Origin: Chytridium lagenaria
Lineage: Eukaryota > Chytridiomycota > Chytridiomycetes > Chytridiales > Chytridiaceae
Assembly (NCBI GenBank): GCA_025449115.1
Contig: JAHLKC010000178.1
Location: forward strand, 1 to 64,000
DNA: 64,000 nucleotides
Reading direction: 5' to 3'
Shown: positions 48,609 to 60,000 of the stretch, in pieces
Numbering within the stretch: position 1 is the first letter of the stretch
How the letters are laid out: the number at the start of each line of letters is the position of its first letter
Program-made: the position numbers and the translations under genes
Notes under the pieces: model-generated
The model's database searches: none
What the model saw: the letters and a program-made list of their open reading frames with translations, nothing else
Told to the model about the DNA's origin: nothing

Positions 48609-51600
48609 TCACTTGCCGGTCACAAGGTTCAAAACAGGGCTAAAGCACAGTATCATAATCAGTTCCGCCACAGGTGCATTGATACGACCGAAATGCCTCA
48701 AAGCGGTGAAACGAATTGATAAAGTCCGACGGGAGTTTAATTTTCTGGGCATTCGCGTCGGTTCGTTGGTGACAATCTCCCTTCCATTTGTAGAGATAAG
48801 GACGTTGGACTGAGGCGCTTTGGAGGACGGATGATGTTGATTCCTTCGCCGAAGAAGAGAGTGGATGGACCGGTGGAGGTGATGGTATTTGTTGCGGGTC
48901 GGGTTGGAGGGAGTAGGTTTCTTCGGCGTGGAGGAAGAGCTTGGTCTCACGTACAATAGGTTTGATGGAGTCCCAGTCCTTGCTCGGTAAAGGGCTTCAA
49001 CGCGACCATGCGGGAGTTGGTAGCGGCGATGGGAGGATGAGGGCTCCGTCTCTAGGTCGATGGTGGCTCTTCAGAAAGGGGTTGGAAGGCGTTGGTGAGG
49101 GTGTAGATGCCGGTGGTGAAGTTGGCGTCGGCGCGGGAGAAGGTGATACCGTTGCGACCGAGTTGGGGGCCGAGAGTGCGGAGGGCGTTGTTCATAGTGG
49201 GTGAGTTCTTAGTCCAGATCGAGGCGGCTTTCCAGTTGCCGACGAGACCAGCGTAAGGGACGGTGACGGACTTAACATCTTCGCTTTAGCAGTAACAGTG
49301 ATGTAGCCAGAGTAGACGGGGTAGAGGTTGGGATGGCGGCGCCGGGAGCGGTGAAGTGGGTCTGACGGTACGGGAGGCGCGGGGGCGAGGGTGAACTCGA
49401 GGGAACGGACGAGGTCGTTGTTGCGGCTGAAGAGGACGGTGGCTAGTCTGCGGTGTATTTTTGGGTGGCGGCGGTTGGTAGGTGTCGTCGTTGGGATCAT
49501 GGGAGTGACCATGAGGGCGGGTTGATGGGAGACAATGTAGGTAAGGGGGTAGTTCCCTTGTTGTGATGCTGATCGGGTAGTGCTGGCCGATTTTGGTGTG
49601 TCGTTGAGGCGAGACGGGAGGGGGAAACGAGAGTCTTGCGTGACGGCTTGTAGGCGTTGACGAGACCGGCACCTTGTAGGCAACAGAGTCGATGAGGTCA
49701 GTGCCAAACTTCTTTTGAGGGTTAGCAAGTTCTGGAGGATCGTGCGGAACTCGTCGAAGTAGGGCGTTCCTGCAAGAGCCTGGAGGACAAGAGGCCGACA
49801 CCGGCAGCGTAAGGGGAGGCCATGGAGTACAGACTTGGTGTCGTAAGCTTCTGATGGGGTTTGCTGGGTTGGTCTGAGCAAACTTGGGATGGTTGAGTAG
49901 ACAAGACTCCAATACCACCAATATCAGCTGATCAAGAGATCCTGGTCGAGACCAGGAAGAGAACGCTGAGACGTACCACCGGTGGGCACGCTGAAAAGAC
50001 GGAGATCACGGCTCACCACAATCTTGGTGGGCTGACCGGCCTTGGCAGCGGCGATGATCTGTTGACCGAGGGCGCGAGGGGCGAAGAGGGAGGGATACGA
50101 GGAGATCCAGCGATGGCAGTAAGGTCAGCAGTGTCAGAGTAAAGGATGCAGAAGGCAGCGCCGTAAGTGGCGGCCCAGTTGCAACGGGCAGCGAACCGCC
50201 GCCGAGAGCAGTGTCACCCCAACGAATCAAAAGACCCTTTCCAGCGAGGTTGGCTATGTTAAAAAGAAAATGAAAGTGTGAATACCATGAGACGCATGTG
50301 AACTTTGATTAATAAGGAATCGTACTCACGTGCAGCACGGTACCGGGTAAGGGCCAGATCCATCGGTCTGCTTGTTGGTAGCATCCGCCTCAAGGTCATT
50401 GACGACGACCTCAATCTCCTCCCGAACGGGAACCTTCCGTTCTGAGTTCCAACACCGTACTGGAAGCTAGAAGAGCAAAGCCAAGAACGTCGGGTGTCTC
50501 AATCGAATCGAACTTTATTTTTAAATAAAGAATGAATAAAAGATTAGCTTCGTGTCTTTCACGATAAATAACAGAGATGGACAAACCTGGCGACTCCAAG
50601 ACTCCGGGTGCGTTGGCGGGAGAGCTGGACGCGAAGATACCGGAACGACCATCGTTACCGGAGGCGAAATGACAAAGTGTCCTGAAAGTAAAGAAGGCGT
50701 TTAATGATGGAGCTTAAAATGAGAACATGGAACAAAATTATACAAGAAAAACGCTTACCCTTCTCTCCAACACGAGTGCGGCAACAGCGTCGGGGCCTTT
50801 GAAAATATCAAGTAGTGGAATGTTTGGAAAAATGAATCAAAGGAACTATTCCGTCGAAAATAGCCACTTACCGTCATTGTAAGTGGGACCTCCACCAATG
50901 GACAAGTTAATAATATCTGAGCATCAAGAGCGGCTCTGTAGATAGACTGAGCAAGAATATCATGGTAGTGCTGCCTCCGCATCCAAACCTATATATATTT
51001 TTGTCAACACACAACGGAATAAAACTCGTAATACTCACACTCTGTAAGCGCCAAGGTGACTTCGGGGGCGACACCGGTGAAGGCGACGGAAGCAGCCCAA
51101 GCTGGGTCGGTGATATTACGGGGCTGATAATTGAAAACAAAATAACGGTTAGGGTTTTTGAATAAATGAAAGGGATGAAAATAAAATATCTTACGTCAGC
51201 TCCAACGATTCCGGCAACATGGGTACTGAAAAGTGGGTATGATTAGAAATGCGAGATTAGAAGATGGTTGAGAATTGAGATTCGAGGTGAAGGAGAAGAA
51301 TATCTCACCATGCGCACTCTGAAGAAAAAAATCAAGTCAGCGATAAGAATATATGAATGAAGTGTTACATGAAAAAAAGAGGCATACCGGAGCACACTCA
51401 TCCAACGGGTCATCATCCGGTCGAATAATATTATTTACACCGTTGAACTGTTCCCAACAAATCGTAACCATAAGCGACCCGTTTTCCTGGTCCAAAACCA
51501 CCTCCAAGCGCCAAATGGTTGTAGTCGATACCAGTGTCGATGATGGCAACCTTGATGCCCTTGCCAGTGAGACCCAACTTGGAGCGAGCTTCGTTCACAC

Positions 51601-52174
51601 CAGTGATAGAGTGGATACCTTCGGGGGCAAACTCTTGGATGCCTTCGGAGGAGACGGTTGGGGGAGATCGATGGTGCGGACCTGGTGGGAAGGGTTAGGT
51701 TGTGCTTTTTCAGGTTGGAAGAGGGAGTGGGAGAAGGAGATGATTACTTACGGCAAAGACCTCTGTAGCTTGAGGAATGTCGGTGACAAGGCTTTTGTCT
51801 GGAAGAGTGATGACAGTCAGAGATCACGAGATGATGGTGGGATCGAATCACGGGCAAGAAGAGAAAACATACCGTGGTCACCGCCGATGGAGAAAGATAC
51901 AGCGTTAGTGTACTCGTTAGAAACGGTAAGACGGATGGTCGCCTCAACGCCAACTTTCCAAAGTATGTCTTCACAGTCTCGACGGCATCAACGCCTGCAC
52001 AGCTAACGGTCAGCAAATCCAGTCAAGAGAAAATAATGCATCATCGGACTCACCTCCGGGAACTCGGTGTAGTAGGCACCTCGAGGGTGTTGGAGATGAG
52101 GCATCACGGATTTGGAGCCTGCCGGCAGAGGCACCTGCGACGAGGGCCGCGATGATGATCTTTCTAATGAACAT
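48609..52174 (-). pseudogene. S8 subtilase, second subfamily (copy 5), heavily frame-broken
   Basis: MFIRKIIIAALVAGASAGRL is the signal peptide (ATG 52174). Asp is intact in VAIIDTGIDYNHLALGGG (GAC at 51538). The His motif is split by an intron (SAHG|THVAGIVGA, near 51310 and 51220). The Ser region near 49832 reads AAGTCTGTACTCCATGGC, which becomes SGTSMA only if one G and one C are restored. The PA domain (GKGLLIRWGD) and the Fn3-like part (LEFTLAP) are recognisable, and the gene ends LNLVTGK before TGA. Nearly every exon has one or more one-base losses, far more than copy 4, and all I checked shorten a run of identical bases. It is either a young pseudogene or an intact gene in a poorly polished stretch; I label it pseudogene with that doubt. 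Confidence 0.65.
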
Positions 52175-52250
52175 GGTTTAACGACCTCTATTAGATAATA
52201 ATAAAGGAGAGAGAAGTTGTGTGAAGAAAACGTGGCAATGGAATCGTGGT

Positions 52251-52257
52251 TTTTATA
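52251..52257 (-). promoter_or_regulatory. TATA box (TATAAAA)
   Basis: On the minus strand TATAAAA lies 77 bases before the ATG of subtilase copy 5, as for the other copies; a kept promoter argues against old decay. Confidence 0.55.
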
Positions 52258-55200
52258 TTTTTTTTTTGATTATTAGAAAAAATAAAAAATGCTAATATTA
52301 TTTATTTTATTTTTATTTTTATTTTTTTACATATGTTTTTTTAATTTATAATATAATACATTTTATCAAATTTTATTTTTTTAAATAATCATAACGTCTG
52401 ATTGCGACACCCTCCGACTGTCTGTCAGTCAGCACTTAAATCCCCCACAAATTTGGCACTTGGCCTAAAATGGTTAAAAGGAACTAAACCTTAAAACTTC
52501 TGATAAGGTAACGTTACTCAGACACTCCATTTGTATTAATTGAAAACCTTAAAATTTATGTTAATAATTACTATTAAAAATATGTCAAAGAGAATTCGCA
52601 ATAATATACGTCATACTTGACTCTATGATGACAGGCTAAAATAAAAATAAACTTTACCTTTTAGAGGTGATGCCGTTGTCATACGAGAAAAGCTCAACTG
52701 TCACATCCCATCATCCGATGAGCACTCATTCTCATTCTCTTTATAAATCCGGCGGCTTCGAATCCATATATGCATCCACCCTTTAGTAATAATGACTGCG
52801 GAGAAACTCATAAAATACCGTATTCATAAATGGTCCGTCATCTCCCAGATGTCAATGCAAGTCATGCGTACCCTGCCTCCAGTCGCGCAGATAATTTTTT
52901 AACAGTATGGGGTAAAAACATTGAAGGCAGAAATGGTGGTGGTCTCGTGGCGGACAGGATGAAGAAATTACTACGACTTCTATGCAATGAACGAACGGTA
53001 TGATCCACTATACCAATGTAAAGCTGAGATCAAGGATGTAGCTGACGATCAATGACAGTGAGGGATGATGTGAACAGCAACTTGCGATGGTTGCCGCTAA
53101 GATTTATCGAATCCACACAAACATTGGAAAGCACAATGCAAAGTCTAGGTTTGATGCGTACTTGAAGCATCTCGAACACTATAAATATTTAGGGCGGTGC
53201 CTTGAAAACACTCACTCTAGTTTCCGCAGCTTTTGCATTGTTTGTTCTCCTGAAAGCCTGTCATTATTTCTTCAAAGCCATACTAAAATTGATGTTAGCT
53301 AGTACACTGTTCATTTACACGATGCATATAGCTTATATAACTTTACATAACGTTCAACTATTCAACCATGGTGGCGTCTTTGAGGCCTGCATGTCGATCT
53401 TCAGCGAAAAGTAATCACATACCTGTGTCAGCGGATTGTGCTTGCCTTTACTTTCCGTTCAGCCATGCTTAAAACCCGTCTCTCCCCGGATAAACATGTC
53501 GATTAACGGAGTAGTGTCAAGTCATTATTATTATTCATAATCCCCCGATGTCGTCATACTTTGTGCCAGTCCAGGGACGATGGGTGTTGATGTTTAATTT
53601 CAAGTCATTGTCGTTGATATTCTCCAGCAATGTGTTGTGGTTCAGGCTTGCCTTACGTTCGGTCATACTTAACAACCATCTCCTTCTTCGATGATATGAC
53701 CATCATAGAACGTGGAGTACCACCGTCTAGCATCTCCCAATTCAGCGTGGTTCACGCTGGCTATATGTTCGGCTATGGCATCTCCTTCTTCATCAACGTG
53801 ATGGTCTGAACCTCCCCATCGCCAGCACACTACGCCAGCTTAGTTTGCAGGTCATGTTTAACAATCCATCACCGCTGTTCATCGGATGAGAATCCAATGA
53901 AGGAGGTCCATCCTGTTAGAGGTGATCTCAACAGCTTTCTTAACGCTTGCTAGTTTTAACTTTATACATAACCCCTATGAAAAATTCTCGCTACATATTA
54001 GAGAGTCCCCTCGGGGGTTTCAACCCTGAGAGCAGTCGTGAGCGAACTATTCTCACCGTGACATTCTGCGGAGTTCTCTCGGGGTGAAACTGTTGTGGAG
54101 GAAATGGCATACTGCGGAGTTTGAATGACGCGGAACATTGGCGAGGTGATTAATCTCATTTGGGGGAAAGGGTGTGGGGGAGGGGGAATAAACGGAGTAT
54201 AACTGCAAAACCATTTCCAGAGGGAGGAGGGCACATCTTCTCGGGGGTTTACGCGTTTTAATTCCCAGTTTTTTCAGCTCCTCACGCATGCTGGCTTGTC
54301 AAAAGGTTTCATAGTTCTGCAGAGGCATTTATTGGTATTTGTGCGATAAAGGGGTATACATGCTCTTATTTTTCGCAATTGGCATAAACTGTATTTTTTA
54401 CGAAAATATCAGAAGTCGGAGAAATTGGCTCGGGATGTTGGAGAGTAGTCTTTGCTGTTGTCGTCCAGTCGCGAAATTGACAATTACTTCAAGATGTTTG
54501 CGTACGCGCAAAAGGTTGAACCTCCGCTTTGACAATACCCAGCTTTGTACGTCAACCACACAACCGTAACTGCTTGGGCAACTCTTGGCTTAACAAAGTA
54601 TGCAAAAAATCGTTTCTACAATTAAGAACTTCCTGAAATGTTCACAACACTATGGCGTTCATGAGGACACTACCTTCATTCGCTCCTTTGCATAAGCTAC
54701 TGCCTCCATAACTGCTGTACGCAATTTTCGCACTCTTGAACAAACAGGTTCCACAAGAGAATACAGTTAAACCTTCAATATATCTCTTGGGACGCTGGAT
54801 TGTCTGGGCTTAAAATTCGACGAAAACGTTAAAGTCTACCGCGGGAATCTCCAACCACACATTGCCCTTGATGACAGTGTGAGGCAAGGAACCACGCTGG
54901 TTGAAATTTAATGTGTTGCAGAATAGTCTGTTGAACTTCAATAAGGGAACTTCAATAAGGAGGACATTCCAACAACCTACCCAGCCATTTTTTTCGGAAC
55001 TCCAACACCTCCTCCAGCCAAAACTCACGGTAACCAATGGAACTCTCCAACGTCGGCGCGCGACCTCGCCATAGAAGCAGATCTCGCACCAATGGTGGAT
55101 CAAGCAACCATTCCAACCGCGCAACTGTTGAAGCACGGACCTTTTCTCGTCCGAATGTTTGTTAATTTCAACTTGTCTTTTATTTGTTATTTGTTTGTAC

Positions 55201-55972
55201 TCACTCGCCTTGTGAGTTTTGCTACACAATGTGATAACAAATATGCATGGGACCGCTGGCGGTTCGTGCATAGTAAGTTATACATCAGGCACCTCTGATA
55301 AGAGCAGGTGGGCAATTGATTATTTCATTATATTTAACCTCTACTTTATTATGCTTGGGAAGGTACATGTGTTGGGAACGTGCGGCTAGGGGAGGAGGGA
55401 TGCATTGTGAGGAGGAACGAGGTTGGTCAAGTTGGCCAGCAATTCATGCGATGAGTGCATGAATGGGATGATTCATGAGGGGATATTAGAACGGCTATAA
55501 AAGGCAAAGGTTTCTCTATATGTATTTTTCTGGCCCCTTTTCATGGTATCTGTTTGTGAACAGCAGTTTTTCGCTTTTGAGGACACTCACTAACCTTTGA
55601 TCAACTGCAATCCGGGCCATATTTCCACAGTACATCTTTTACCCATAGACTGCGTTTCAGAAGATGGTATTCACGATTTACCACTATGGAGAAAGGCGAA
55701 GACGCTAAATCATTTACTCATATGGTATCTATGGTATCATATCTATGGTATCACCAACGAATCATTTTCGACCATTGAAGCCAACGTCGCCAATAAAGCA
55801 AATATTTCCCCATTTATAGACCCTCCGGTGGAACATGTGTGTAGCGGATTACGCATCAACATTGATCGCAGCCTTATTTATATTCACTTGAAAAAACAAA
55901 TACCTCCAGAAAGTGCTGCGCGGGGCATCTGAGTCTGGACAGTGGAAGAAAAAGCTTCTCTAGAGTGTAGGG
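52258..55972. other. Long gene-poor region
   Basis: No confident gene lies in these 3.7 kb. A 153-codon minus frame (55271-54810) has scattered Trp and Cys but no recognised domain and no clear promoter. Frames at 53998-54289 (minus) and 55597-55932 (plus) are weak. Short direct repeats occur at 54933-54961 (GAACTTCAATAAG twice) and 55721-55752 (TATCTATGGTATCA). The stretch is less AT-rich than the spacers around the subtilases and may be eroded mobile-element DNA. Confidence 0.45.
53430..53835. repeat. Three degenerate direct repeats
   Basis: Related blocks at about 53435, 53638 and 53748 share a pattern of GTGGTTCAGGCTTGCCTTAC-like sequence, then TTCGGTCATACTTAAC-like sequence, then CATCTCCTTCTTC. 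The copies are diverged and of unequal spacing. Origin unknown. Confidence 0.35.
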
Positions 55973-56033
55973 TTAGGAATTGTCACCCAGTATTGAGCTC
56001 ATTTCATCGCAATGCACCCATGTTTTGACAAAA

Positions 56034-56492
56034 TCAGAAATATACCGGGACCACATCCCATGTATAAAATCTTGATATCTTGTTATAGTCACAAAGGTAA
56101 AAAATAATAATGTCCAACGGGTTGTGTTTTGGTACCATGGATGGCCATAGCTGTTCAATGTTTTGAACGACCAAGTCTACTTGCGTTCCAGCAAACGGAA
56201 CCACAAGACCAAAACGTAAAGCCGGCTTGTGCCGCTCCAGTGAGCCTTTTTGGAGTACTGTTACAAGAGATGGGTTTATGTGAGCAAGGGATACAGTGAT
56301 GGAACAACCCTCAGCATGTATCATACCTATAGTCTGGCATTGTTTGATTCCTTGTGAAGAAAAGAGAAAAATGACAGCGAGTTGAACAGTGGATACGATG
56401 AGAGTAACGATGAGAACGGTGTTGAGGTGTAGGGGCCGTGGGCAACTCCGCAGCGTTAACGTTGTTGTTGCCCTCTTCCCCAAAATGCCCAT
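56034..56492 (-). pseudogene. Truncated type II membrane protein, possibly glycosyltransferase-like
   Basis: ATG 56492 starts MGILGKRATTTLTLRS, followed by a signal-anchor helix (LNTVLIVTLIVSTVQLAVIF) and a luminal part with KPALRFGLVVPFAGTQVDLV, NIEQLWPSMVP and LDIIIFYLCD before a stop at 56034. Further family-like pieces may continue in shifted frames to about 55880 (CFGGIFVFSS-like). The layout recalls fungal Golgi enzymes with a luminal sugar-transfer domain, but this resemblance is from memory of the pattern only and weak. The start codon lies 10 bases from the left end of the 5.6-kb transposon, so its native promoter has been separated from it. Probably a disabled gene. Confidence 0.35.
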
Positions 56493-56502
56493 GCCTTTTT
56501 TT

Positions 56503-56526
56503 GGCCCCTTACCATACCGTACCACG
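56503..56526 (+). repeat. Left terminal inverted repeat
   Basis: GGCCCC followed by TTACCATACCGTACCACG. It pairs with 62073-62100 over an 18-20 base core with two mismatches and a 3-base gap. Confidence 0.7.
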
Positions 56527-57015
56527 CAGTAATCAAAAATTAAAGAATCAAAAATTCGGAGGTAGGGGGGGGGGTTCAACTGGGTATCGATGGGGAAGGG
56601 GAAGAAGGAGAGGTTGAAGGAAGGGGAGAAGAGACGGGAAGGGACAGGACGGATCTAGGTAAGACTGATTGCGTTGTATTCTAATGGATGATAACTATCT
56701 ACAGCCTAGCATACCTTTCGATCGCAGTTGGGAATTAACGGTGAGTGTTGCGAGCTGATATAAAAATGATGTAAATCTTTATTTATGTTTAATTAACGTT
56801 ATTCGTCGACCAATTATTTCTTCATTTCGGCTGCAGCGTGCGGCTGCCGAGAAGTAGCCATCGACATTTTTGGCCTTCTCAGGAAAAGGTCAGTAGCTTT
56901 TCCACACATCCAACTCGATTGCTAACCTTTTTTTGATCCCTTTCCTGGACAATCCTCTTCTCTACACTTCTCGCATTTATTCACACAAGATCCGCGGGGT
57001 GTTGCACCTTGGAAG

Positions 57016-60000
57016 TTAGGTAGGCAAGAATATTCTTAATTTACCTTTGCATTTGGCCAACCCGCATATTTTACACTCCCTTACTTTTTTTCCCGCTGCT
57101 CTTTGTCTTTCTGGCTGTTCCTCTCGCGTTATCGAGGGCACTGATGCTCTAACTGTTTGCTGCGCGATTTCAACAACAGATTGCGCAGTAACATCTTCCA
57201 TAGATGTACTTCCGATTGATGGGATATAAGGGATTCGAAAGGGTACGCGAGCTTGAGGCGAAGAAGGGGGAAGGATTGTATGGGATGGAGATGTGGAAGG
57301 CGAATTTAGGTCAGTCTCCATTTGTATGTCATCTCCTTCCGAGTTAGTATTGACCTCGTCTTCCCCTTCTCTCTCCTCAAAGTAGTGCATTATCTCGCCA
57401 TAATCAGGGAGAAGCTCTTCGGGCTCTTGGAACACGGTAGACCCTTCAATCATTTCTCCCTCCACTGTTTTTCTAATATCCTCCGCTCGGCGGTCCATTA
57501 TTTGAACTGCACCTTTTTGTTTCTGCTCCTTGAATCGCTTCTGCCACCTCTCTACATATATCTGAACTTGTTAATAAATCACTTTTATAACTTAGTACCT
57601 TATAGTATTGTTCGAGATGATCAGGCAATTTCTGGAATATTTTCGCGGCAACATTTGGTTTAGCGGATCCAACTTCCCGTGCAAGCATAACTTTCCGATA
57701 TTCCAGTCCGCCGCCATTCGCTTCCAGTCTCCCCCCTTCCCCGCAGCTTCACCAGTCCCAAAGCGAGTTATTTCGTAGTGAGGTATGAAGCGAAAAAATA
57801 AAGCTCTCTCCTGTTCCGACTGTATTGGTGTATGTGGCACGACTGTCCTCATCTTCTTTGCGAGAAACTTTTCAGAAGTTGAGTATCCCTTAAACTCGGG
57901 GGCATTCTCAACATCTTCAAAGTCTTTCCGTTCAACAACGGGAACAACTCCAAAAGGCTCAAAATCAAGACTCGGTGAAATTCTTGTAAACTGCTCGTAA
58001 TAAAATCCTTGATGTCGACGACCATACAATTTCTCTTTGGTCAATATAATCTGATCATACAGCCAATTCGAGTAATTTCCTGTTTTTGGATAGTGAGGCC
58101 GGAGTTTTTGAGATGCACGAACGTTGTAACGATGCCTGTGAACCATCGTAGCATAGTGCAAAAGTTGAGGGCTGGCATTCCAAGGTTCCATGTGCATCTC
58201 CAGCTTTTGATGGTAGGTCTCGACTGCGTTAGTTCCGCGGATAGTTCGATAAAGTTGAAGCCCACTCTTTTTGTCAATGCCCGTCTTGAAATAGAGGTTT
58301 ACGCCAGGGGGGTCGGAAATGCAGCCGTTCCTCACATGAATAAGGAGCTTTTCATAGGCAGCCAAAGCCTTCTCGTCCAGCAACTTTTTGGCGTCGACCG
58401 TATATTCTGGCTTTGAGAACTCTCTCACTACATTCTCAAGCAATTCCTCTAGCTTATCTGGCGGAGGAACCCGGCGTCGAACACGTTCAAAGATCCATTG
58501 CGGCTTGCTCCGCAGCAGAGAGTCAAATGTACATGGCGTCCAAAATCATCCCTTTGTTCCGCAATGTAGTCTTCAACTTTTTGCTTATCGTCGTCATTGA
58601 ACAGAAAGAATGCATCCCTTAATTTTGCGCAGAAGATGCCGAGAAAGGATGCTTGCTGGGTATGAACTTGGTGATTCGTCTCATGGCATGAATATATCAA
58701 GTAAGACGCGAGTCTTTAATCCCCGTCTGTAAACAGGAAAGTTGGATTGGTGACGGTCGGAATGCTGAGATTCGTTTGAAACCGGTCTAGAGAAATTCGT
58801 TGGAGATGGGTGAGCTTCTGCCGCGTCGTCTGGCTCTGGAAAAGCTAAGTCATGAGGAGGGATCACTACGGAGTCGTCGGCATTGGCAACCGCCTTTTGC
58901 ATTGTCTCGTAAACAAGTAGTGAAGCCCAAGCGTCTCGAGCGGCGTAACACTTTTTAGCCTCTGACAGATCCCCTGACCAAGAAGTCTTTCGAAGGTCCT
59001 CGCCTTTGTCCAACGTAAAACCCAGAAAAGTCTCTGCCATCATCTGCAATGACCAGCGACGTCTATCCCCGTGGAGCAGGTGGTGATCACGCGCGTATTC
59101 CTCGAGAGCAACAACATTTCCCATCTTGATGGCGTAATCATCGAGTAAGTTTTTGGCATCCTGCTTTGCGCTCCGTCCAGAAGCAATAAGCGACGATGTT
59201 CCAATAACTCCTTCAGGACCTCTGGCACTGTTGGCTTGTCAGGATTGAGCTGAATCAAAAGCACGTATCTATGAATAGGTTAGAAAACGGCATATGTAAA
59301 AGTTACAGCAATAATGCATTACCGTTTGGAAAGACGCGCTCTGTATGGTATCCGCTAAGTTTGCGAAATGCAATTTGAATGAGACAGACGCGGGAACGTT
59401 GTGGCCGCGCCGTTTGGGCATATTCCACTCAGTATCAAATCCAACAACCAGATCCACTCCATTATCCATGAATTCTAAGAGAGGTTGCAAAACTGTAACA
59501 AGATTTCCGGTCTTTGAGATAAATCCGGGGCTCCCCGGCAAGCTTAGGAGCGGGGAATAGCAAGGCCGTCCTTCAACGATGGAAAAACACTCTCCAAAAA
59601 AGGTCGGTCTCCCCCCATGCCGCAACACTTATCGGTGTAGAAAAACTCTACAGGGGCTCGCTGATCAGGGTTGTGTCTTGCTATAGAATCAGCCAGCGCT
59701 CGGAACGGAGGTCCCTTACGTCATGCGAACCCGACTGCAAAAACATCGAGGTTTTTATCTCGCCGTACTTTGTCATTATAGTGCAGTATGCACTGTGAAG
59801 AGACTGTCCGCCTTTTTGCTGAGAGTGTTTGACTATCTATACTTTATGTGAATAAAAAGACAATCAGGTTGTAACATACCTTAAAACTATCATCACATTT
59901 ATATATATCACTTGTAAGGCGATGGCATTCTGCGTTATAAACAGGTTCCGAGAGTTCCATTGTTTTAACAAACACCTTTTGAAGGTAGGTACCTGAAGCG

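Noticed and set aside
54810..55271. 153-codon minus-strand ORF
   Set aside because: It has some Trp/Cys but no recognisable domain or conserved motif; left in the gene-poor entry as undecided.
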